Source: Blastobasis lacticolella
Taxonomy: Eukaryota; Arthropoda; Insecta; Lepidoptera; Blastobasidae
DNA: 64,000 nt
Reading direction: 5' to 3'
Assembly: GCA_905147135.1 (NCBI GenBank)
Contig: LR990067.1
Location: 5,456,001 to 5,520,000, forward strand
Under the pieces are notes generated by a model, which did no database searches, was not told the DNA's origin, and was given only the letters and a program-made list of their open reading frames with translations. Positions 56,656 to 64,000 of this stretch are shown here, piece by piece. The position numbers and the translations under genes were made by a program. The number at the start of each line of letters is the position of its first letter. Position 1 is the stretch's first letter.

Positions 56656-56984
56656 GGACCTCCTTTATAGAATTTCCTTTGGCAATGCTATGGTTACTCC
56701 TTAACGAAGATTTTAAAGATCAAGCATTTTTGAAATATTGTCCACACCATTCCTTATCGACAATACACGCTGAGTTTCACTTGCATCAGGTTTTACTCCA
56801 GATGTGTCAAGTGGTAAAAATCAATATCACCTCCAACAATTTATCCGTTCATTGCCTGTGCCTCAAATTCGAAATTAAACCAGAATTCGAACTCGTGCAA
56901 ATCCTGGAATGTGAAAGCGGGCATTTCGTCGTCCTCAGTTACTTCGCGTATGTAAAATATCCAAATATAAAATATCAAAATGTA
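56616..56984 (+). CDS. Coding-like exon ending in a splice donor, related to LVQMIEY segments
   Basis: This frame of more than 120 codons ends FELVQILECESGHFVVLSYF, AYVKYPNIKYQ, followed by aatgtaagt, a good splice donor near 56984. The last 25 residues resemble the minus-strand peptides at 4556-4804 and 9795-9880. The first 40 codons overlap a tandem repeat and are doubtful. It may be the least decayed member of the family. No domain is recognised. Confidence 0.35.
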
Positions 56985-57079
56985 AGTTGAGCTATCACAA
57001 GTTAACATGTGATACGATTTCAAAAATTATAAATAAACAAGGAACGCAGAACTTAATACTGTATAAAAAATTTATCGGC

Positions 57080-57205
57080 TTACGACGGGCTGTTAGCGCG
57101 ATGCATAGTACCAGTAGCGCCATTGCTCGACTACGTTACGCAACTCAATGTAAGCGCTATACTCAGAATATGCACTGAGTACGAACAAAGGTTATGTGAC
57201 AATTA
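57080..57205. repeat. Dispersed repeat, copy 1
   Basis: The stretch from tagcgcgatgcatagtacca to gacaattaatact is repeated with about 75 percent identity by eye at 57850-57985. Common words are cgactacgtta and acgaacaaag. Confidence 0.6.
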
Positions 57206-57287
57206 ATACTGTAAGGTATGAGTTATTGCCATGGGTTATGTTATTATTGAAAACTATCAGTTGTTGCCATGAATTGTTGTCATTGTC

Positions 57288-57340
57288 ATCATCCTCAGGA
57301 TTAGTATCGACTGCAACTGAAAGTTGGTCGACTCCACCTA
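57288..57340. repeat. Single end of the MITE family at 51827
   Basis: The sequence aggattagtatcgactgcaa followed by ctgaaagttggtcg matches the right arm of 51827-52073. No second end lies nearby. Confidence 0.55.
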
Positions 57341-57509
57341 AATCAGAGCATCTTACTAGTTTTAAGTTTAAATTTAAAAACCCATCGCTACGTCCAATAT
57401 GCCGCCCATGACGGGAGACACTGCGTGTATAACTTGATGTATAATGTACTATCGATCAAATTTTCGAATTTTAAAATTACTTCATTTTCGTAATATAGTC
57501 CATAAGTAG

Positions 57510-57641
57510 ATTTATGTTGGCGCCCACGACAACGGGTATTATGTACCTTCCGGAAATGGTAGGGAGGTGGATAATACTCAACGTATCGTATACCAGCGCA
57601 GTCGGCAGGCTGGTGATGTGGGATTTGCTGTAAAAACCTAA
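57510..57641 (+). CDS. Orphan exon of a small peptide, possibly related to 62969-63100
   Basis: After a tag at 57507-57509 that could be a splice acceptor, a 43-codon frame reads VGAHDNGYYVPSGNGREV, then IVYQRSRQ, and stops at 57639-57641. An AATAAA lies at 57734-57739. The length (132 bases with stop) equals that of exon 2 of the peptide gene at 62728-63100, and both share a pattern of D-G/N-G, then V/I-P-S-x-N-G, then V-Y. The resemblance is short and could be chance. No first exon with a signal peptide was found upstream. Confidence 0.35.
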   Translation: MYVGAHDNGYYVPSGNGREVDNTQRIVYQRSRQAGDVGFAVKT

Positions 57642-57849
57642 GCAATTACCCACTGAACTCCTAGAGGACGCCATAAGCCTGGAGAGGCTTTCATTGCTTC
57701 ATCAGATGCGACACTCCAGGGGGGTGGGTGTATAATAAATCTACTGCAGATCGTATAAAACATACTATTTCAAAACTTTGTTTTAAAAAACTTTGCAATT
57801 TGTTTGTGTAGTGAGAGACAGGTCCGTCTTTATGTACTTATTCCGACGG

Positions 57850-57985
57850 GGGGAATCTTTAGCGCGATGTAAGATACTGGCAGCGCCATCTTTCGACTAC
57901 GTTAGGTAGTTGCACACCTAAATGTAAGCACTATACTCTGAAGATACACGGAGCACGAACAAAGATTTATTGACAATTAATACAC
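57850..57985. repeat. Dispersed repeat, copy 2
   Basis: This is the partner of 57080-57205 in direct orientation, with a short insertion in the middle. The pair brackets the orphan exon at 57510-57641. Confidence 0.6.
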
Positions 57986-58159
57986 ATAGACATCACAATA
58001 CTCTTACGATTTAGAATTGTAACTAGAGTAATAGTTACAATTCTATACGTTTTTACTTATGTTTATCTATAACCTGCTTAAATAAAACTACCTATTACTG
58101 TAAGGTTATTAGCATATCGACCGACCCAAACCCCTTATTAAAGCAAGCATTTCTATGCA

Positions 58160-58820
58160 CGAGTCAGCTTTAGTATATGTCCTACTTAAAATACAGTGTC
58201 TTTTATTATTATAAACCTTTATTTTAGTAATTAAGCTACAGAATAATAACAGAGTGTGAGTGTATGTATTCAAAAACCCAGTGAAATATATGGACAACGC
58301 TAAATTAAGTAATATATAAATAAATAGGTTATAAAGTATTTAAGAGAGACTGGGCGAAGTAGAAGAGTAATACTTGGTAACCAGACCCTGGCAGAAGCCG
58401 GGACTGGTCGTTCAGATGATAATGAAGTATCCAAGGCTGATATTTGTGTGGGAGTTTATTAGAAAATATATTATCTAGGATAACTAGGACATTATTTAAT
58501 CAAACAAAAGCATGTTTTAAAGATATTAGGTATATTTTAATAACCAATGTAATCCATTATAAAATGAGATATTTATTTAAACAACATTAGCTGAAATAAA
58601 TTAGATTTTATAAGCAAACAAAGTACCATAGGTAAACCAAATTTATACAAAATTCTCACCAATGTTATGACACAATTATCGATCACATAATCAAATGTTT
58701 ATCCATTAAAAATGGGACAGTAGTTTTACATACGATTCAATAAGTAAACTATTATATAAATAAATAAAACTAATACAAAATATAAAGCTGCAATAATACA
58801 ATGCAAGTTTGTACTTAACT
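58160..58820. repeat. Third, diverged copy of the 8640-9441 block
   Basis: It has the same order of landmarks as 8640-9441 and 46980-47760 but more substitutions and gaps, and it lacks the LINE tail. Homology ends abruptly at gtttgtacttaact on the right. Confidence 0.8.
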
Positions 58821-59274
58821 AATAAAATAGAATAGTGAATCCTTAATTATCAAATACTTAACAACGCAACGTAACGTTTTTTCTAAAAACAGTTATGGCC
58901 GTCCACTTTGGCTTTTAAGTGCTCTTATAACTAATGAAATAGTGCAGTCTATATCGTATCACATATATAAGTTAGTAATGAATGATAAAACAAATATAAT
59001 ATTTTATGAATAATGAAAAAATGGTTCATATGAATGAAAAAAAGATGTTAGGAACGTTGGAATGAACTTTAAGCGAATATTTAAAAAATCATTCTGATCC
59101 CTTGGATTTATCTCCGGCAGCATTGTCCTGTAATTAGTGAAATTAGTCCATTAATTTCAATCCAAATATGAATAACATCCAATTACAATTGAATAATTGG
59201 TAGGATTAAAACAGGTTTAAGATTTCTGTACCTTATGGAGTAATGCGGCGGACGAGAACAGCTAATAGTCTCAC

Positions 59275-59375
59275 CTGGGGACATGGTGCTTTGGTCTCTT
59301 CCTGCTATGAGCCACAGTAATCGATAGCATTAATGCAGAAATTAAACACACTAGCAAACAATATTTGGGATTCAT
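59275..59375 (-). CDS. First exon of a secreted peptide gene, minus strand
   Basis: From the ATG at 59375-59373 the exon encodes MNPKYCLLVCLISALMLSI followed by TVAHS, a typical signal peptide with cleavage probably near Ala-His-Ser. After it comes a basic stretch (RKRPKHHVP). The frame ends CCCAG with gtgaga right after, an excellent splice donor. The next exon is not certain: an acceptor at about 58884 would add only eight codons. RKR just after the signal could be a processing site. Confidence 0.5.
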
Positions 59376-59717
59376 TTTCCTTATCAGAACAAGATAATGG
59401 GAGCAAAATAATTCTTCGCAGCGAGCGATCTCTCTCGCTAATGTCTTGAAGCAAACTACGCCAGCGCTGTGATTGGCCCGCGTTATAGTTGAACAGCGGC
59501 TGACGCAATATCGAATGGCTGCGTTCAAGTTTACTGTTCTTAGCAGATCTTAGCATAACTTGTAGCAAAAACTTGAAGTAACTATATTATTTTTTAAGAA
59601 TATCTATAATAAAACAATGCAAGGTATAATAATTTCAGCTCAGCACTGGTAAGCCCTGAGTAAACCTGAACGCGGAACTTATTAGATGTCAAGTGATAAT
59701 AGTATATTACATACCTA

Positions 59718-59818
59718 GGGCAGTAAAATAAGGAAGGTCTCAGATCACATGTAATTGTCGTCCGAGGCGGAGCCGAGGTCGACAAACATGTGATCTGAGG
59801 CTTCCTTATTTACTGCCC
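59718..59818. repeat. Hairpin-forming inverted repeat of about 100 bp
   Basis: The left arm gggcagtaaaataaggaagg (59718-59751) and right arm ending cttatttactgccc (59787-59818) are complementary over about 32 bases with two small bulges. The 35-base centre contains gaggcggagccgag. A related word, gacggagccgaaa, follows at about 59844. The arrangement suggests a short fold-back MITE. Confidence 0.75.
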
Positions 59819-60146
59819 GTGAAGTGTATACGATTTTTCTCATCGACGGAGCCGAAAATATAATTTTCATACATAAGTTTTCAACAGAAATTAGAGATTT
59901 TAATTGTTAATCCTTAAAATAATTTTTAGTACTATCCCTTTATTACCCTTACTATATTATACCCTTCTATACTATCTCTTGAGAGACAGTATCACCCAAA
60001 TTAATTTTGCATGGATTTCTCAGAATAGAGTAGACGTTTTCCTATAATCAGATGCTATGACGTCAAATGGAATATAAGTTTGGCTTAATTTTAGAAAGGT
60101 AGCGATTGTTAAGGGTTTCAAGCATTCAAAAGCACTTTAATAATAT

Positions 60147-60190
60147 TATACTGCCTACAAAAAAAGCTTTGATTTTTTGTAGGCAGTATA
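60147..60190. repeat. Perfect 18-bp hairpin with 8-base loop
   Basis: The stem tatactgcctacaaaaaa (60147-60164) is the exact complement of 60173-60190, with agctttga as loop. It lies 290 bases upstream of the cysteine-rich peptide gene. It may be a tiny MITE. Confidence 0.85.
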
Positions 60191-60481
60191 CATATTCTTG
60201 ATGTGTTAAAACAGGTATATTTCTTCCGAGAATATCAATTCGATAGAACAGAAATCGCTAATAATGATTAGGTTAGAATTTTCTTCGTTACTTAGACCCT
60301 TTACCGAGAATCCGCCTACATCTCTGTTCATTAAAGTAGACAAAAATAAATGTATTCAGCAACTTACATTAAGATCCATAACAAGCCATAATCAGAAATC
60401 ATATCTCTTCGAATTTTCCAGCCGTAGGACGTCTTTCATCGGATTTTATTTTATCGGTTTTAGATCAAACAGTAAATCAAC

Positions 60482-60938
60482 ATGATGATTAGTTATATAA
60501 TAATTGTGACATTAATTAGCCAGCCTATGGCCACAAGGTATCTGACCAAGCCTCTGAGAATCCAAAAAACGTGCCTGCCATTGGGAGAAACTGTGAGTTA
60601 ATTTAATCTTTTGAGGTGTGCAATTTATCCTTAGCGAATTTAAGTAGTGAACATCGGTTTTTTTTTAGTGTTTGAATTCAAAACTCCCTTGCTGCCCAGC
60701 TCGTTGTAGTGGTTACCCCACGAGGCCAGCAACGTGCTTTAAATTTGGAAATGGAAGATGTGAAATTAATGAAACCATTAAAAATTTTGAGGAATACATA
60801 ACCCTAGGTACAAATTGGAGTAGCACTAATTTTGAAGAACGGAAGAAAACATACTGGGCTTCTGTTTCGCGTTTATATTTAAAACCAACAAAAGAGGAAT
60901 CGTCATCTACAATATATGCAACTGGTTGTCCAATTTAA
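60482..60938 (+). CDS. Secreted cysteine-rich peptide, knottin-like, two exons
   Basis: Exon 1 is 60482-60592, ending in the donor gtgagt. The intron is 76 bases (60593-60668) with a long T tract before its ag. Exon 2 is 60669-60938. The phase-0 join gives 126 residues. The start MMISYIIIVTLIS is a short hydrophobic signal. Cysteines lie at 31, 38, 45, 46, 50, 60, 68 and 124. The spacing C-x6-C-x6-CC-x3-C-x9-C-x7-C is close to the inhibitor cystine knot pattern seen in insect and spider knottins. A 55-residue tail without cysteines, except one at the end, follows. The role is unknown: defence, venom or saliva, or signalling are all possible. Confidence 0.65.
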
Positions 60939-62060
60939 TATGTCATTGTATTTTGTCTGCATTTTTAGTTGTGCACGTTGATTTGTTTTGAGGTTAGTAA
61001 ATTGAAATAGATTATGGCTAAAAAATTCATCATTGGTTTTGTTCAAGGATGACTTTAATCACAATTTACCGAATTTGAAATAAGTTCATTATACTGAAAT
61101 TTTGATGTTTGTTTTACATTGTATACAGTTATTGAACTCAAAAATTTCAGCTTATCTGATATTACGTAACGTAATAAGATTTTCTGTACTTGTTACACCG
61201 AGTGAAATTTTTGGGCGCAACCTTTACTGATAAAAAATTGTTAAACATTAATAAACCTACTTTACCTTATGTCGCTGATGGATTATTACATCAGCTGTTT
61301 CATTTGTTATTTTAAGGTTACACTGACACGTTGTGATAAAACTAGATATAAAATAATATTTAAGTTATTCAAACAATTGTAATAATTGTGATATGTAACC
61401 ATGTGTATTTTTTTATTTACTTTGACACATATAATGCGCAATATTTTTCTAACTATTTATTTATTGACTCCATGATTTGCATTCAAAACTTACTAATGAA
61501 AACAATTGTTAAATGAAGATAATATGATCAACATTTTTCGTATATGCACATTAAATTGTTTCCTAATTAAACAAAATTAAACGTATTCTTACATATTTTA
61601 AATTGTAAACCGTAGAAGAAAAGAATACAAGAATAATTTTCTATGGCTTTCTGCCAGTCCTAATACTGCCAAGAAGTTGTCAAAAAGAAATAAATTGGCA
61701 TTTGATACTGTTCATTAGGAATCTGTTGTAAAACATCACGCTCGAACATGTGGGACGCGTTTAACCTCAAAAATCAATTTTCGTACAATTCCTTAGTAAT
61801 TTTGAATCTTATTAATAAGTTTCCTGTATAATAATTTTTTTTAAATATCTTAAGCTGTCGGAAGTAAAAATTGACCTTTACCAAGACCCTTATTACATTA
61901 AATATAGGTCAAACTAATTTTGACGCCAGTAAAACCGCATGGTATCGAGCTAAAATCATTTTATTCCCACATAGCAACGTTTAATTGTTCGGTCAGCCGG
62001 TTTTTTATTAATAGTTGTACAGAGCACTGAGCTCTATAAATTAATTCCGTCTACTAACGC
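60939..62060. other. AT-rich intergenic DNA
   Basis: No gene is seen. An AATAAA near 61250 could be the polyadenylation signal of the upstream peptide gene. Confidence 0.5.
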
Positions 62061-62063
62061 AAT

Positions 62064-62345
62064 AGGGTGTCCAAAAATTGAAGCACATTTTTTCGGGATA
62101 AAATATAGATACAAATGTTTTATAAGTTCCAACTAAAATATTATTGAGACGTAGTTAAAATTATTTATATTATTTACAAATAGTTTGATAAGTTTATTGA
62201 AATCCATCAGTTTCTTAGACATCAAAAATACAATCGATTTCAAAATAAAATAATTTAAAAGATGCTGCACTTTGTATTTAAGTGTTGAACAAAAATTTTT
62301 TAGGAAATATCTTAAAATATCAAAAGAGTTTAACACAGCACTCAT
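62064..62345 (-). pseudogene. Possible Tc1-like transposon end
   Basis: At 62064 agggtgtccaaaaattgaag resembles a Tc1-like terminal repeat. On the minus strand a 70-codon frame (62133-62345) includes FDILRYFLKNFCSTLKY, faintly like the C-terminus of Tc1 transposases. Both signals are weak, and no opposite end was found. Confidence 0.2.
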
Positions 62346-62727
62346 TACGCGAGTGACGAAGGATTAGCAGCGTAGTAGTCGAACACATTAACGAAATACC
62401 GGTTTAAAAAAATGAATTAAGAAAGAAATTAATGAATTAATTGAAATATTAAGCAAGAATAGAATTTTAAAAATGGAAAAGTAATAAAATTTTGGGATAA
62501 GAGATAACAATGTCACCCAAATCATTTTTTTGTGCTCCAAAAAATATATAATGGCCGACAATTTTGTCTAGACTTTTAGTTTTTTATCTCATGTTATAGT
62601 GCTCAGATCGATCTCATATTCACGTGAGTTTTTATTTTTAATAAGTTTCCGAGTTCAGAATAATTTGATTTTTTCTCATTAGAGGTGTTACAAAAGTGAT
62701 TTTTGATTTGAAGATATCAATTAAAAA

Positions 62728-63100
62728 ATGGGCTGCGTTAAGCTATTACTGTACTTTATGGTCTGCGCGGTGATTTTGATGGTAGTACAAGCAAGACCAA
62801 CTGACGGGGTACGTTAAAATAAGGATCTAAGTTGCATGATTTACAATCTTCATAACCTTAAGGTAAATTTATTTATATCAAAGCGATTCCGAGTCAAAAT
62901 TTTGGATTATTTTCAAATTTTGTCTCGGAATAGTATTAAGTAAATAAATAAGTAAATATTTTTTTCAGCAAAGTTATGAAGCCCTTTGGATAAGGACAAG
63001 CGACGGTGGTGTCCTTCGGAAAATTCCCTCTTCGAATGGTAACAATGTTCCAACGGAAGTTTATCACGAGAATGCAAAAGACCCATTTTTTTTAAATTAG
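62728..63100 (+). CDS. Small secreted peptide, two exons, 70 residues
   Basis: Exon 1 (62728-62808) encodes MGCVKLLLYFMVCAVILMV, then VQA, a clear signal peptide, followed by RPTDG. The donor gtacgt follows. The intron (62809-62968) ends tttttttcag. Exon 2 (62969-63100) encodes a 43-residue part with RTSDGGVLRKIPSSNGNNV, then TEVYHENAKDPFFLN and a stop. The mature peptide of about 48 residues has no cysteine. The family is not recognised. The orphan exon at 57510-57641 may be a paralogue. Confidence 0.7.
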
Positions 63101-63296
63101 TCCTTGATCTCGCGATAAAGTATTGATTTGGTTACTTTAAAAAAAAACAAAGTAACATTTCTAAGTTTAGATTTTAGTAGTATTTGAATTAAGTATTCCA
63201 AAGAATTCCATTAGTTTTGGACAGAAACCATGTGCTGTGAGGACGTGATCTAAATTAATTATAAATTCGCTGGATACTAATTTTTTACTACTTTTA

Positions 63297-63302
63297 AATA
63301 AA
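63297..63302 (+). promoter_or_regulatory. Polyadenylation signal of the 62728 peptide gene
   Basis: An AATAAA lies about 200 bases after the stop codon and is followed within 25 bases by a T-rich, G-containing stretch, the usual downstream context. Confidence 0.6.
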
Positions 63303-63888
63303 ATTATTTTTGTTTATGGGTCGTTTTATTTTATAATTCAATAATAGTTAGGAAAATTCTTGGTTTCTTAATATTTGAGCTTCATCTGCGCGTGAACGGT
63401 TCCACGTGCGCGAGATATGTTTCACGAGCGCAGTAGATGTTTTCCGTGTGCAAAGCACTTAATTTATTAAAAAAAAGTGTTAATGGAAATATTTCACAAA
63501 TCAGTAGACAGCTCATTAATACTTCATATAAGTAGTAAAGCCCTCAATGGGTCACATTCAACTCTACAGGAGATAATTAAAACCCATGTTCTGTACAGTT
63601 CAAACATAAAAAGACTCCTCGCCTAATAATAGCTCACAGATTATCCGCGCGATCTCATTGGTTCTAGCTCTGCCACGCGGAAATTAATTGAGTGAGTGAT
63701 TAATATTTTTGGAACAATCTAATCCTTGTATTTGGTCCAGCTATCAACGATTTGATGACTAATAATTTGTAGGTAGGTATTAAAGCTATTTTTTTTAAAT
63801 TTGGTCATATTATTTATATGTCATTTAAATAATTGTTTATAAAAATATTATCTATTATTAGTAATGACATAGAAAAGATATATATTAT

Positions 63889-63919
<31 letters not shown>

Positions 63920-64000
63920 CCCCTTAATCATATCTAATAAAAGAAAATATTAAAAAAAAATTATTTTGTAACAATATCAAATATCCTAACAATGCTTAGC
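63303..64000. other. AT-rich DNA at the right edge
   Basis: No gene is seen. A (ta)n microsatellite occupies about 63884-63920. At 63390-63450 the phrases gcgcgagatatgtttcacga and gcgcagtagatgttttccgt form a small imperfect direct repeat. Confidence 0.5.

Noticed and set aside
56616..56740. N-terminal part of the 56616 frame as a membrane protein start
   Set aside because: It overlaps the second unit of a tandem repeat whose first unit has no such frame. Only the downstream part is coding-like.
57388..57674. Minus-strand frames of 65 and 85 codons opposite the orphan exon
   Set aside because: They are shadows of the plus-strand frame and have no supporting splice or poly(A) signals on their strand.
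1..64000. Assignment to a W or other sex chromosome
   Set aside because: Nested transposons and duplications would fit, but nothing in the sequence is diagnostic. Male and female read depth would be needed.

Overview
The window looks like nuclear DNA of a lepidopteran insect (moth or butterfly). It is AT-rich, contains spliced genes with short introns, and is full of insect-type mobile elements: RTE and CR1 LINEs, Ty3/gypsy elements, piggyBac and pogo relics, tRNA-derived SINEs, MITEs, and LINE 3' tails of the type common in Lepidoptera. The species, and whether this is an autosome or a sex chromosome, cannot be decided from the sequence.

Most of the window is one large segmental duplication plus nested transposons. 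The left arm (1 to about 12150, cut by the window edge) and the right arm (36388 to about 55712) are the same ancestral stretch in direct orientation. Each arm has since collected its own insertions. Left only: a pogo-like element (3254-4086) and an RTE LINE with an uninterrupted 894-residue ORF (4906-7596). Right only: a TA-flanked MITE (38882-39132), a LINE 3' tail (39652-39834), a 5 kb non-autonomous LTR element (39839-44871), a truncated LINE carrying a 4.4 kb terminal-inverted-repeat element (48088-53165), and another LINE tail (about 53674-53872). Both arms carry the same deleted Ty3/gypsy element (933-3163 and 37330-45050).

Between the arms lies a stack of nested elements: a piggyBac transposase pseudogene (12683-14274); a broken LINE reverse transcriptase (14283-21295) split by LTR element copy A (14780-20179, two 488-bp LTRs that look identical, TSD tata); and LTR element copy C (21424-35727). 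Copy C is split by a near full-length CR1-type LINE on the minus strand (23217-33222, ORF1 with an SGNH-esterase-like domain), which is itself split by a Ty3/gypsy element (25691-29797) with an intact 1056-codon pol frame.

From about 55.7 kb onward the DNA is mostly outside the duplication. It holds a LINE RT fragment, several inverted repeats, a third diverged copy of part of the duplicated unit (58160-58820), and a group of small secreted-peptide genes: a two-exon cysteine-knot-like peptide (60482-60938), a two-exon 70-residue peptide (62728-63100), a minus-strand signal-peptide exon (59275-59375), and an orphan exon (57510-57641) that may be related to the second peptide. These are the only likely host genes seen. 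No rRNA, functional tRNA, CRISPR array or virus with an envelope gene was found.
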